A stretch of 64,000 nucleotides of DNA from Streptomyces sp. P3 (GTDB lineage: Bacteria > Actinomycetota > Actinomycetes > Streptomycetales > Streptomycetaceae), in NCBI RefSeq assembly GCF_003032475.1, contig NZ_CP028369.1, positions 1,798,001 to 1,862,000 on the forward strand. The letters are read 5' to 3'. The notes under the pieces are model-generated. The model was not told where the DNA came from. It did not search any database and saw only the letters and a program-made list of their open reading frames with translations. Below are positions 42,105-53,003 of the stretch, one piece after another; the first letter of the stretch is position 1; each line of letters starts with the position of its first letter. The translations under genes and the position numbers were made by a program.

Positions 42105-42941
42105 ATGAAGGTTCTGCGGTATGTGGCGTTCAGCGCCGACCCGGCCGGCGGCAACCCCGCCGGCGTGGTGCTCGACGCCACCGGCATCGACGAGAAGACC
42201 ATGCTGGCGACGGCGGCCGAAGTCGGCTACTCGGAAACGGCGTTCGCCGTGCCGTGCGACGAAGGCGGCCTGTTCGTCCGGTACTTCAGCCCACTCGCCG
42301 AAGTGCCGTTCTGCGGCCACGCGACGATCGCCACGGCGGTCGCCCACGCCGAGCGGCACGGGCCGGGTTCGCTGGTCCTGCACACGGGTGTCGGGACGGT
42401 CCCCGTCACCACCGCCGTGGCCGACGACGGCAGCACGGTGGCGACCCTGGTGAGCGTCGCCCCGCACACGGAGCCCCTGGCCGACGACGATCTGACGGCA
42501 CTGCTGGCGGCACTGCGCTGGTCCGCCGACGAGCTCGACCCGGCCCTGCCGCCCCGCGTGGCCTACGCCGGGGCCCGGCATCCGGTCGTCGCCGCGGCCG
42601 ACCGCGGCCGGCTGGCCGACCTCGACTACGACATGCCCGCCCTGTCCGCCCTCATGGCCCGCCGGGAGTGGACCACCGTCGACCTGGTGTGGCGGGAGTC
42701 CCCCACCGTCTTCCACGCCCGCAACCCGTTCCCGCCCGGCGGGATCGTCGAGGACCCGGCCACCGGCGCGGCGGCCGCCGCCCTCGGCGGGTATCTGCGG
42801 GAGCTCGGGCTCGTCTCACCGCCACAGACCCTGACGATCCACCAGGGCGTCGACATGGGCCGCCCGAGCACCCTCACGGTGTCCGTGCCCGACGGGCGGG
42901 ACACGGGGATCGGCGTCACGGGGACGGCCGTGTCCCTCTGA
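42105..42941 (+). CDS. PhzF-family isomerase-like protein
   Basis: A 278-residue PhzF fold protein with the duplicated diaminopimelate-epimerase-like halves. The family segments are FSADPAGGNPAGVVL, GYSETAFAV (with the catalytic Glu position), FCGHATIATA and EDPATGAAAAALGGYL. Members isomerise or cyclise small acids, PhzF itself acting in phenazine synthesis; most, like this one, are isolated genes without phenazine genes near. ATG 42105 is the first start. Confidence 0.87.
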   Translation: MKVLRYVAFSADPAGGNPAGVVLDATGIDEKTMLATAAEVGYSETAFAVPCDEGGLFVRYFSPLAEVPFCGHATIATAVAHAERHGPGSLVLHTGVGTVPVTTAVADDGSTVATLVSVAPHTEPLADDDLTALLAALRWSADELDPALPPRVAYAGARHPVVAAADRGRLADLDYDMPALSALMARREWTTVDLVWRESPTVFHARNPFPPGGIVEDPATGAAAAALGGYLRELGLVSPPQTLTIHQGVDMGRPSTLTVSVPDGRDTGIGVTGTAVSL

Positions 42942-43005
42942 CCGGCCCGTCCCCGGAGCCCTGGGCGTACCCGGGCCGCAGCGGCTCACGGCACTGGAAG
43001 TGCCC

Positions 43006-43102
43006 TGAAGATCTTGAAATCACGCCCGGCTCGCACCGGTTCGTGACGATCGACATCTACCGGCGATCCGGGGCGAGCCGGGCGACCGGAGCAAGATCTT
43101 CA
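43006..43102. repeat. Nested inverted repeat between convergent genes
   Basis: Outer arms 43006-43016 and 43092-43102 are an exact 11-bp inverted repeat (TGAAGATCTTG). Inner arms 43023-43034 and 43073-43084 are an exact 12-bp inverted repeat (CGCCCGGCTCGC). Internal spacers are six and seven bases, and the central loop is 38 bases. The element sits between the ends of the PhzF-like and DUF5063 genes. It may be a bidirectional terminator or a small mobile-element relic. Confidence 0.75.
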
Positions 43103-43110
43103 TTCAACTT

Positions 43111-43773
43111 CTAGGTGCGGGGCCGTACGCCGAGCTGTCCGCCGATCTCCTCGGCCATCACCCGGCCCGCCTCGAACTCCAGGGTCTCGTCGCCCAGCGG
43201 GGACTGGTCGGTGTCGAGGCCGTCCAGCTCTTCCAGGGGCTGGTCCAGGCGGATGTGGGCGAGGACCGAGTGCAGGGCGCGCAGCGTCGCCGACGCCGTG
43301 GAGCCCCAGTTGGAGAAGTAGGAGAACTGCCACCACCACAGGGCCTCGGTGATGCGGCCCGCGCGGTAGTGGACCATGCCGTGGCGCAGGTCGGCGATCA
43401 CGTCCGCGAGGTCGTCGGAGATCCGGGCCGGCACGGGCGCCTTGCGGGGCTCGTAGGGGTCGAAGACCTCGGAGTAGACGTCGACCGGGTCCAGCAGGCG
43501 GGCCAGGTTCTCGCGGAGCTCGTCGGCGTCCGGTTCGAAGCCCGGGTCGGGCTCGTAGCGCTCGTCGGGGACGATGTCCTCGTGGGCGCCGAGACGGCCG
43601 CCGGCCAGCAGGAGCTGGGAGACCTCCAGGAGGAGGAAGGGGACCGCCGAGCCCGGTTCGTCGCCCTTGGCCACCTCGGTGACCGCTACCAGGAAACTCT
43701 CCACCTGGTCCGCGATCTGGACCGCGAAGTCGTCCGGGTTCGGGCCGGTCGCGTGCAGCGTGGCGTCAGACAT
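43111..43773 (-). CDS. DUF5063 family protein
   Basis: A 220-residue soluble protein of the DUF5063 family, often found beside recR in actinobacteria. Recognisable blocks are [54 protein letters not shown] and [17 protein letters not shown]. Its ATG lies eight bases inside the end of recR, so the two are coupled. Function unknown; a role near DNA repair is only suggested by context. Confidence 0.8.
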   Translation of the reverse strand: MSDATLHATGPNPDDFAVQIADQVESFLVAVTEVAKGDEPGSAVPFLLLEVSQLLLAGGRLGAHEDIVPDERYEPDPGFEPDADELRENLARLLDPVDVYSEVFDPYEPRKAPVPARISDDLADVIADLRHGMVHYRAGRITEALWWWQFSYFSNWGSTASATLRALHSVLAHIRLDQPLEELDGLDTDQSPLGDETLEFEAGRVMAEEIGGQLGVRPRT

Positions 43774-44365
43774 CTAGGAGTCGTCTCCCCTCGAAGGCGC
43801 GGCCGAGGGTGACCTCGTCCGCGTATTCCAGGTCGCCACCCACCGGGAGGCCGCTGGCCAGGCGGGTGACCTTCAGGCCCATGGGCTTGATCATGCGGGC
43901 GAGGTACGTGGCGGTGGCCTCGCCCTCCAGGTTCGGGTCGGTGGCCAGGATCAGCTCCGTGACCGTGCCGTCCGCCAGCCGCCCGAGGAGTTCCCTTATC
44001 CGCAGGTCGTCGGGGCCGACCCCCTCGATCGGGCTGATCGCGCCGCCCAGGACGTGGTATTTGCCGCGGAACTCGCGCGTGCGCTCGATCGCGACGACGT
44101 CCTTCGGCTCCTCCACGACGCAGATGCAGGTCGGATCGCGGCGCGGGTCGCGGCAGATGCCGCACAGCTCCTCCTGCGCCACGTTGCCGCAGGTCGCGCA
44201 GAAGCGGACCTTCGCCTTGACCTCCAGGAGGGCGTGCGCGAGGCGCCGTACGTCCGTCGGCTCCGCCTGCAGGATGTGGAAGGCGATCCGCTGCGCGCTC
44301 TTGGGACCGACGCCGGGCAGCCGCCCGAGCTCGTCGATGAGGTCCTGGACCACGCCTTCGTACAA
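43766..44365 (-). CDS. recR: Recombination mediator RecR
   Basis: A 199-residue RecR, which loads RecA at gaps together with RecO and RecF. It has the N-terminal helix-hairpin-helix ([18 protein letters not shown]), a four-Cys zinc finger (CATCGN and CGICRD), and a Toprim domain from about residue 78 ([29 protein letters not shown]). The only good start is TTG 44365. The gene order ybaB-recR-DUF5063 is the usual one. Confidence 0.95.
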   Translation of the reverse strand: MYEGVVQDLIDELGRLPGVGPKSAQRIAFHILQAEPTDVRRLAHALLEVKAKVRFCATCGNVAQEELCGICRDPRRDPTCICVVEEPKDVVAIERTREFRGKYHVLGGAISPIEGVGPDDLRIRELLGRLADGTVTELILATDPNLEGEATATYLARMIKPMGLKVTRLASGLPVGGDLEYADEVTLGRAFEGRRLLDV

Positions 44366-44444
44366 CGGACTGCCGTCCTTCCTGGGGTTCCTTGCGGTAC
44401 GTACGGTAGTCGGCCGAGGCCGGTCCGCGTAAGGCGGACCGGCC

Positions 44445-44789
44445 CTAGAAAGGCAGACCCGGAATGCCGCTGCCGCCGCCCAGGCCCTGGGCCAGCGGGC
44501 CGAGCTTCTGCTGCTGCAGGGTCTGCGCGTTGTCGTTGGCCGCCTGGACGGCCGCGACGATCAGGTCGGCGAGGGTCTCGGTGTCCTCCGGGTCGACCGC
44601 CTTCGGGTCGATCTTCAGCCCGCGCAGCTCGCCGGAGCCGGTCACCGTGGCCTTCACCAGTCCGCCGCCCGCCTGCCCGTCGACCTCCGTGTTCGCCAGC
44701 TCCTCCTGGGCGCGGGCCAGGTCCTGCTGCATCTTCTGGGCCTGCTGGAGCAGCTGCTGCATGTTGGGCTGGCCACCACCGGGAATCAC
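44445..44789 (-). CDS. YbaB/EbfC-family nucleoid-associated protein
   Basis: A 114-residue protein of the YbaB/EbfC family, which binds DNA as a dimer. The N-terminal helix is [20 protein letters not shown], followed by the central [20 protein letters not shown] beta strands and a C-terminal Gly-rich tail. GTG 44789 has AGGAG six bases upstream. It lies 79 bp upstream of recR, in the same direction, as in most bacteria. Confidence 0.9.
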   Translation of the reverse strand: MIPGGGQPNMQQLLQQAQKMQQDLARAQEELANTEVDGQAGGGLVKATVTGSGELRGLKIDPKAVDPEDTETLADLIVAAVQAANDNAQTLQQQKLGPLAQGLGGGSGIPGLPF

Positions 44790-45110
44790 GATCAACTCCT
44801 GTGTTCTACGACTGTCGGGCGCGTCCTCGAACGGTTTTTTGCCGCTCGGCACGAGCCTACGTGGTCTGTGCGGGTGTCGCCCCAGCACTCTTTCGAGTGA
44901 GTTGTGCGGGAGTCCTATACCTGATCAAGGCCCACTTCCAGGCGTCAAAGAGACGAAACCTTCCTCTTCGCCACCCATTGGGAGGTAGGAAAGGTCCGGC
45001 GCATCAGTGCCGGGCATCAGGCACGTCGCGGGCGTCACGCAACGTGAGCGGCCGGATCGGCCGGATCGGTCGGGATCGGCCGGATCAGTCGGGATCGGGA
45101 GGGAGTGCGG
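44790..45110. other. Divergent intergenic region with short repeats
   Basis: 321 bp between ybaB (minus) and the SLATT-like gene (plus). It must hold both promoters. Near 45048-45100 a GATCGG-type decamer recurs several times (units close to GGATCGGCC and GGATCGGTC). No gene or structured RNA is recognisable. Confidence 0.5.
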
Positions 45111-45866
45111 GTGGCTCAGCAGCCGGAGATGCAGCCCGAAGGACCGCCTCAGGACGGGCGGGGCGAGGGCGGCGCGGCCGGGCTGCGGCCGGGCGACCTG
45201 ACCGGACGGGCGTTCCCCCTGGGGGACTGGGGCGAGCCCGCCGAGCGGCTGGACGAGCTGTACCGGTGGGTGGAGCGGGGAGCGCTGGAGACGGCCGCCT
45301 GGTACCTCGCCGACCGGGTGTGGAAGCGGCGGGGCGCGCGGGCCCTGCGTACGGGCGCGGCCGCCGGGGCGGTGTGCGGGGCCGCGCTGCCGCTGCTGGA
45401 CCTGACCCGGGTGACGGACGGCGTGGCGCCCTGGGGGTATCTGGCGCTGCTGCTGGCGGTGGCGTGCCTGGCGGTGGACCGGTTCTTCGGGGTGACCTCG
45501 GGCTGGATGCGGGACGTCGCCACCGCGCAGGCCGTGCAGCGCAGGCTGCAGGTGCTGCAGTTCGAATGGGCCTCGGAGAGCGTCCGGGAGGTGCTGGGCC
45601 CGGCCGAGGGCACGGCGAGCGAGGCGGCCGAGCGGTGTCTGGCGGTGCTGCGCCGGTTCTCCGAGGACGTCGCCGACCTGGTGCGAGCGGAGACGGCCGA
45701 CTGGATGGTGGAGTTCCGCACCGGTCCCGCGCCCCTGGGCATCCAGACGGCGGTCGCCATGGGCGGACGGGTGGACGCGGGCGGCGGCCCGGGCAGGTTC
45801 CCCTCGCCGCCGGGAGCGAACGCCCGGCCGAACATGCCCCGCCAACGGCCGCCGGAGCCCCGCTGA
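45111..45866 (+). CDS. SLATT-like two-helix membrane protein
   Basis: A 251-residue protein with an N-terminal polar region, an amphipathic segment LDELYRWVERGALETAAWYL, two membrane helices (AAAGAVCGAALPLLDL and WGYLALLLAVACLAVD), and a long helical C-terminal part (TAQAVQRRLQVLQFEWASES). This fits the SLATT fold, a family predicted as pore-forming effectors in nucleotide-signalling conflict systems, but many copies in streptomycetes stand alone as here. GTG 45111 has GGAGGGA six bases upstream. No nucleotidyltransferase lies nearby. Confidence 0.65.
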   Translation: MAQQPEMQPEGPPQDGRGEGGAAGLRPGDLTGRAFPLGDWGEPAERLDELYRWVERGALETAAWYLADRVWKRRGARALRTGAAAGAVCGAALPLLDLTRVTDGVAPWGYLALLLAVACLAVDRFFGVTSGWMRDVATAQAVQRRLQVLQFEWASESVREVLGPAEGTASEAAERCLAVLRRFSEDVADLVRAETADWMVEFRTGPAPLGIQTAVAMGGRVDAGGGPGRFPSPPGANARPNMPRQRPPEPR

Positions 45867-45999
45867 CACCGGCGGCGCTCTCGAGGGCCCGTCCGCCCAT
45901 GGCGACCGTCGGGGCGGCGTCGCTCCCGGCCACGCGCCTCGAGCCGGGCAGCGCGCCTCAATCCCGGCCGCGCGCTCATGCCCGGCCGCGCGTCTTCTC

Positions 46000-47850
<1,851 letters not shown>

Positions 47851-47943
47851 CGCGGCGCCGCCTTTCCCGCACATGTGTGATCGAGACATGTGCAATCCAG
47901 CCGAGAATAATCCGGCCGTTCGGGGAGTTGTGCGGCGCGATGT

Positions 47944-48198
47944 CTACGGTTGCGTAACGGGCTGCTCCAGTGCGTCCCGCACCTGGGACAGGCGTTCCAG
48001 GACGTGTACGGCCTCGGCGAGCTCGCCCCTCCGTACGCCTTCGCCGGCCCGCCGGCCGGCGCAGGCCGCGTGCCCGGGTTCGACGCGGGCGACCGCGGCC
48101 CGCGCTTCGCCGTCCCCCTCCCCCACGCCCGACAACCTGTCGCGGAATCGCCCCGCCCACCGAACAGGACGCCGATACCGCTTCCGCATCGCGGACAT
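47944..48198 (-). CDS. Small hypothetical protein (84 aa or shorter)
   Basis: An 84-codon frame with strong third-position G/C bias over its last 55 codons (ARVEPGHAACAGRRAGEG to ALEQPV), which argues for real coding. The N-terminal 25 residues are Arg-rich and less convincing, so a downstream start is possible. The product is helical and has no known family. It is divergent from the class III aminotransferase gene by about 14 bp, so the two cannot both have normal upstream promoters unless they overlap. Confidence 0.45.
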   Translation of the reverse strand: MSAMRKRYRRPVRWAGRFRDRLSGVGEGDGEARAAVARVEPGHAACAGRRAGEGVRRGELAEAVHVLERLSQVRDALEQPVTQP

Positions 48199-48212
48199 TT
48201 ACGCTCACTGAC

Positions 48213-49568
48213 ATGACCCCTCAGACCGACCCCCGGGCCGGCGCCGCCGTCAAGGCCGCCGACCGCGCGCACGTCTTCCACTCCTGGTCCGCCCAGGAGC
48301 TCATCGACCCGCTCGCCGTGGCCGGCGCCGAGGGGTCGTACTTCTGGGACTACGACGGCAACCGGTACCTCGACCTCACCAGCGGGCTCGTCTACACGAA
48401 CATCGGCTACCAGCACCCGAAGGTCGTCGCCGCGATACAGGAGCAGGCCGCACGCCTGACCACCTTCGCCCCCGCCTTCGCGATCGAGGCCCGCTCCGAG
48501 GCGGCCCGGCTGATCGCCGAGCGCACCCCCGGCGACCTGGACAAGATCTTCTTCACCAACGGCGGGGCCGACGCCGTCGAGCACGCCGTGCGCATGGCCC
48601 GGCTGCACACCGGCCGCGCCAAGGTGCTCTCCGCCTACCGCTCCTACCACGGCGGCACCCAGCAGGCCGTGAACCTCACCGGCGACCCGCGCCGCTGGGC
48701 CTCCGACACCGCCACGGCCGGCGTCGTGCACTTCTGGGCGCCCTTCCTCTACCGCTCCCGCTTCTACGCCGAGACCGAGGAGCAGGAGACCGCGCGCGCC
48801 CTCGAACACCTCGAGACGACGATCGCCTTCGAGGGGCCGGCGACCATCGCCGCGATCATCCTCGAGACGATCCCGGGCACCGCCGGGATCATGGTCCCGC
48901 CGCCCGGCTACCTCGCGGGCGTCCGCGAGATCTGCGACCGGCACGGGATCGTCTTCGTCCTCGACGAGGTCATGGCCGGGTTCGGACGCACCGGGGAGTG
49001 GTTCGCGGCCGACCTGTCCGGCGTCGTGCCCGACCTGATGACCTTCGCCAAGGGCGTGAACTCCGGATACGTGCCGCTCGGCGGAGTGGCCATCTCCGGC
49101 GCCGTGGCGGAGACCTTCGGCAAGCGGCCCTACCCGGGCGGCCTGACGTACTCGGGGCATCCGCTGGCCTGCGCGGCCGCCGTCGCGACGATCGAGGTCA
49201 TGGCGGAGGAGGGCGTCGTCGAGAACGCGAAGCGCCTCGGCGCCTCCCTCGTCGAGCCGGGGCTGCGGGCACTGGCCGAGCGGCACCCGAGCGTCGGCGA
49301 GGTGCGCGGGGTCGGCATGTTCTGGGCGGTCGAACTGGTGAAGAACCGCGAGACCCGCGAACCGCTGGTGCCGTACAACGCGGCCGGCGAGGCCAACGCG
49401 GCCATGGCGGCGTTCGGCGCGGCGGCCAGGAAGGCCGGCGTGTGGCCGTTCGTGAACATGAACCGCACGCATTTCGTGCCGCCGCTCAACGTCTGCGAGT
49501 CGGAGGTCAAGGAAGGCCTCGCGGCCCTCGACACGGCGCTCTCGGCGGCCGACGAGTTCACCGAGTAG
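48213..49568 (+). CDS. Class III PLP aminotransferase
   Basis: A 451-residue fold-type I class III aminotransferase. The family blocks are GSYFWDYDGNRYLDLTSGL, FFTNGGADAVEHAVRMAR, FVLDEVMAGFGRTG (PLP-binding Asp) and the lysine segment MTFAKGVNSGYVPLGG. It transfers omega- or alpha-amino groups, with beta-alanine, taurine or diaminobutyrate-type substrates usual for the group. The gene is followed by a hairpin and then a GntR regulator that may control it. ATG 48213 is used. Confidence 0.88.
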   Translation: MTPQTDPRAGAAVKAADRAHVFHSWSAQELIDPLAVAGAEGSYFWDYDGNRYLDLTSGLVYTNIGYQHPKVVAAIQEQAARLTTFAPAFAIEARSEAARLIAERTPGDLDKIFFTNGGADAVEHAVRMARLHTGRAKVLSAYRSYHGGTQQAVNLTGDPRRWASDTATAGVVHFWAPFLYRSRFYAETEEQETARALEHLETTIAFEGPATIAAIILETIPGTAGIMVPPPGYLAGVREICDRHGIVFVLDEVMAGFGRTGEWFAADLSGVVPDLMTFAKGVNSGYVPLGGVAISGAVAETFGKRPYPGGLTYSGHPLACAAAVATIEVMAEEGVVENAKRLGASLVEPGLRALAERHPSVGEVRGVGMFWAVELVKNRETREPLVPYNAAGEANAAMAAFGAAARKAGVWPFVNMNRTHFVPPLNVCESEVKEGLAALDTALSAADEFTE

Positions 49569-49607
49569 GCCCGGCCGGCGACCCGCCCCCGGGGCCGCTT
49601 CCCCGAA

Positions 49608-49639
49608 TCCCGCCGGTTTCCCGACGCTCTCCGGCGGGA
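49608..49639 (+). terminator. Hairpin after the class III aminotransferase gene
   Basis: A 9-bp perfect stem, 49608-49616 with 49631-49639, and a 14-nt loop, 40 bases after the stop. No T-run follows. Confidence 0.6.
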
Positions 49640-49765
49640 CCCGGGCGGGATTCCGTCGGGATTCCCTCGAAGGGGGCTCGATTTCATCGAACGCGTAAGC
49701 TGGCGTGCTCGTACATAGCGAAGAGCACGCCATTCTTCCGCCCCCGACGAGGAGACGCCTCGACC

Positions 49766-50467
49766 ATGCCCGGCAGCACCGGCAACGGCGCAGTGACGCG
49801 CAGCACCCTGCGCCAGCAGATCGCCGACGCGCTTCGCGACGAGGTGCTGTCGGGACGGCTCCAGCCCGGGCAGGAGTTCACGGTGAAGGAGATCGCCGAG
49901 CAGTACGGCGTCTCCGCCACCCCCGTCCGCGAGGCCCTCGTCGACCTCTCGGCACAAGGTCTCCTCGACGCCGACCAGCACCGGGGCTTCCGGGTCCACG
50001 AGTTCTCCGTCGAGGACTACCGCGGCATGATCGAGGCGCGCAACCTGATCATCGAGGGCATGTTCATCGCCCTCGACGGCGGCCGCCAGGACCAGCGCGA
50101 CTTCGACGAGCCGCGGACCGCGGCCGCCATCGCCGGGGTGCGCCGCCGCGGCGAGGAGGCGCAGCGCGCCGCCGCCGCGGGCGACCTCACCGTCCTCATC
50201 GGCTACGACCTGCGCTTCTGGCGCGAGCTGAGCGCCTTCTTCGGCAACCCCTACCTCGCCGACTTCCTGCACCGGCTGCGCGTGCAGTCCTGGGTGTGCA
50301 CGGTGCAGCACCTGCGCCGGCTGAGCGATCTGCGCGGCTTCCTGTGGTCCGGCCACACCGAACTCGTCGACGCCCTGTACCGCCGAGACACCGCCGCCGC
50401 CCGCAGGATGCTCGCCGCGTACAACACCGAGTCCATCACCCTGATCGAGCGGCTGGCCGCGGGATGA
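49766..50467 (+). CDS. GntR-family regulator (FadR/FCD type)
   Basis: A 233-residue GntR regulator. The winged HTH is near residues 15-75 (LRDEVLSGRLQPGQEFTVKE, EQYGVSATPVREALVDLSAQ), followed by an all-helical FCD-type ligand domain with RNLIIEGMFIALDGG. ATG 49766 is preceded by GAGGAG. It is coupled (ATGA) to the large glycosyltransferase gene and lies downstream of the aminotransferase, so it may control either. Confidence 0.87.
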   Translation: MPGSTGNGAVTRSTLRQQIADALRDEVLSGRLQPGQEFTVKEIAEQYGVSATPVREALVDLSAQGLLDADQHRGFRVHEFSVEDYRGMIEARNLIIEGMFIALDGGRQDQRDFDEPRTAAAIAGVRRRGEEAQRAAAAGDLTVLIGYDLRFWRELSAFFGNPYLADFLHRLRVQSWVCTVQHLRRLSDLRGFLWSGHTELVDALYRRDTAAARRMLAAYNTESITLIERLAAG

Positions 50468-52944
50468 GCCGGGCGGACGCCCCTGCCGCGCACGCCCCCA
50501 CCGCGCCGTCCGCCGCCCCGGCCGTCGAGCTGTCCGTCGTCGTCCCCGCCTACAACGAGGAGCGACGGCTCGGCCCCACCCTGGACGCGGTCGGCCGCCA
50601 CCTGGACGCCCCCGGGAGCCCCTGCGGCAGCTGGGAGATCGTGGTCGCCGACGACGGCTCCACCGACGCCACCCGCGAACTCGTCACCGTCCGCCGCGAC
50701 CCGCGCGTCCGGCTCGTCACCGGCTCCGGCACCGGCCGCCGGGGCAAGGGCCACGCCCTGCGCCTGGGCGTCGCCGCCAGCCGGGGCCGCCGGGTGCTGG
50801 TCACGGACGCCGACCTCGCCACCCCCGTCGAGGAGCTGGCCCGCCTGGAGAAGGCCCTCGCCGACGGGCACGCGGCGGCGATCGGCTCGCGGGCCGTCCC
50901 CGGCGCCACCCTCGGCAGCCGCCAGCACCGGATGCGCGAACTCCTCGGCGCGGCCGGCAACCTGCTGATACGCCGGACGACGCTGCCCGGGACGCACGAC
51001 ACCCAGTGCGGGTTCAAGCTCTTCGACGGCGACAAGGCGCGCACCGCCTTCGCCGCCTCCCGCCTCGACGGCTGGGCCATCGACGTGGAGGTGCTGCGCC
51101 ACTTCCGGCGGGCGGACTGGCCGGTCGCCGAGGTGCCCGTGCACTGGTCCCACCAGCCCGGCTCGAAGGTCCGCCCGGCGGACTACCTCCGCTTCCTGCG
51201 CGACCTGGTCCGGCTGCGACTCCCCGTACCGAGACCCGCCGACGTCCTGGCGGCCGTCCTCTTCCTCGCGCTGGCGGTCACACTCTTCTCCGGACGCTTC
51301 TTCGACCCGGCGCAGCGCTATCTCACCGACTCCCTGCAGGACCAGAACCAGTGGGAGTGGTTCTTCGCGGTGACCGCCGACAACGTCGCCCACCTGCGCA
51401 ACCCCCTGTTCACCGACCTCCAGGGCTTCCCCGGCGGCGTGAACCTGATGGCCAACACGGCGATGCCGGGCCTGTCGGTGCCGCTCACACCCGTGACCCT
51501 GCTGTTCGGGCCCGCCGTCACGCTCAGCCTGGTGATGACGCTCGGTCTGACCGCCACCGCCGTCGCCTGGTACCGGCTGATCGTGCGGCGGCTCGTGGCG
51601 CAGCGGGCGGCCGCCTTCACCGGAGCCGCGCTGGCCGCGTTCGCCCCGCCGATGGTCAGCCACGCCAACGCCCACCCGAACTTCGTCGTGCTCTTCATGA
51701 TCCCGCCGATCATCGAGCGCGCCCTGCGGCTGACGGCCGGACGGCGGACCACCCGCGACGCGGTCGCCCTCGGCCTGCTGACGGCCTACCAGTTCTTCCT
51801 GGGCCAGGAGTCGTTGCTGCTCGCCGCCCTGGGCATGTTCCTGTTCGCCGTGGCCTACGGCGCCGTGCGCCCCGAAGTGGCGCGCACGGCGGCCCGCCCG
51901 CTGCTGAACGGCCTCGCGATCGCCGCAGCCGTCTGTCTGCCGCTCGTCCTCTATCCGCTGGCCTGGCAGTTCTCCGGGCCGCAGAGCTACACGAGCGTCG
52001 ACCACGGCTCCGCGCCCGGAGTCACCAACTCCGTGCGGTCGCTGGTCTCGTTCGCCGAGCGCTCGCTGATCGCGGGCGACGCCGACCGCGCCGACGCGCT
52101 CTCCCTGAACCCCACCGAGCAGAACGCCTTCTACGGCTGGCCGCTGGTCCTGCTCGCGTTCGCGATCGCCGCGCTGCTGTGGCGGCGGCCCGCGGTCAAG
52201 GCGCTGGCCTGCACGGCGCTGGCCGCGGCGGTGCTGTCCCTCGGCGCCCGGGTCGCCGTGCCCCTCACCGGCGTCACCGTGCCCGGCCCCTGGGCCCCGC
52301 TGGCCGGCCTCCCGCTCTTCGAGTCGGTCATCGAGAGCCGGGTCGCGCTGGTCTGCGCCCCGGCGCTCGGCATGCTGCTCGCCCTGGCCGTCGACCGGCT
52401 GGCCCACGCCCGCCGGCTCGGCACCCAGTACGCCGGGCTGCTGGCCGTCTGCGTCGCCCTGCTCCCCCTCGTCCCGGCGCCGCTGAGGTCCGAGCCGCGC
52501 GCCGAGACGCCCGCCTTCTTCGCGGACGGCGTCTGGAAGGCCTACGTCCGGCCCGGCGAGACGCTGGTCCCGGTGCCGCTCGCCGAACCGGAGGACGCCG
52601 AGGCCCTGCACTGGCAGACGGCGTCCGGCCTCGGCTTCCGGATGCCCGGCGGCTACTTCAACGGCCCTTACGGGGACGGCGACCGTACCGGCGTCTACGG
52701 CGTCCCGCTGCGCTTCACGGCGAGTCTGCTGCGCGACGTGCGCCAGACCGGCGTGGTGCCGGTGATCGACGCCCAGGCCCGCGCCGAGGCCCGCGAGGAC
52801 TTCGCGTACTGGCGGGCGGGCGTACTGGTGCTGGTCCCTCGGCGCCACGCGGACCGGCTGCGTGAGACCGTGGACGAACTGGTCGGCCGGCCCGGGAGGC
52901 GGGTGGCCGGAGTGTGGGTATGGGATCTGCACGAGGGGAGCTGA
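50464..52944 (+). CDS. Fused GT2 glycosyltransferase and polytopic membrane protein (826 aa)
   Basis: An 826-residue protein. Residues about 20-230 form a GT2 glycosyltransferase like dolichyl-phosphate glucosyl/mannosyl transferases: SVVVPAYNEERRLGPTL, VVADDGSTDATRELV, a DADLATPVEEL metal motif, and TQCGFKLFDGDKART. The remainder (from about 260) has some ten hydrophobic helices of GT-C-like appearance and ends in a soluble tail. A single-chain fusion of a polyprenyl-phosphate sugar synthase with a GT-C-type membrane enzyme would make and use a lipid-linked sugar for glycosylation of the cell surface. The start overlaps the GntR stop (ATGA). Confidence 0.75.
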   Translation: MSRADAPAAHAPTAPSAAPAVELSVVVPAYNEERRLGPTLDAVGRHLDAPGSPCGSWEIVVADDGSTDATRELVTVRRDPRVRLVTGSGTGRRGKGHALRLGVAASRGRRVLVTDADLATPVEELARLEKALADGHAAAIGSRAVPGATLGSRQHRMRELLGAAGNLLIRRTTLPGTHDTQCGFKLFDGDKARTAFAASRLDGWAIDVEVLRHFRRADWPVAEVPVHWSHQPGSKVRPADYLRFLRDLVRLRLPVPRPADVLAAVLFLALAVTLFSGRFFDPAQRYLTDSLQDQNQWEWFFAVTADNVAHLRNPLFTDLQGFPGGVNLMANTAMPGLSVPLTPVTLLFGPAVTLSLVMTLGLTATAVAWYRLIVRRLVAQRAAAFTGAALAAFAPPMVSHANAHPNFVVLFMIPPIIERALRLTAGRRTTRDAVALGLLTAYQFFLGQESLLLAALGMFLFAVAYGAVRPEVARTAARPLLNGLAIAAAVCLPLVLYPLAWQFSGPQSYTSVDHGSAPGVTNSVRSLVSFAERSLIAGDADRADALSLNPTEQNAFYGWPLVLLAFAIAALLWRRPAVKALACTALAAAVLSLGARVAVPLTGVTVPGPWAPLAGLPLFESVIESRVALVCAPALGMLLALAVDRLAHARRLGTQYAGLLAVCVALLPLVPAPLRSEPRAETPAFFADGVWKAYVRPGETLVPVPLAEPEDAEALHWQTASGLGFRMPGGYFNGPYGDGDRTGVYGVPLRFTASLLRDVRQTGVVPVIDAQARAEAREDFAYWRAGVLVLVPRRHADRLRETVDELVGRPGRRVAGVWVWDLHEGS

Positions 52945-53003
52945 CGCGTGCCGCACCGACTAGTCTTCCCTGACCGGTCAACGTACTGAGTGAGGAGCTC
53001 TCT

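Noticed and set aside
44790..45110. SRP (4.5S) RNA gene near ybaB-recR
   Set aside because: The conserved SRP RNA helix 8 sequence is not present; only short GATCGG repeats are seen.
49705..50463. Upstream in-frame extension of the glycosyltransferase
   Set aside because: It is the out-of-frame shadow of the GntR gene; ATG 50464 has the coupled ATGA junction and begins the GT2 domain.
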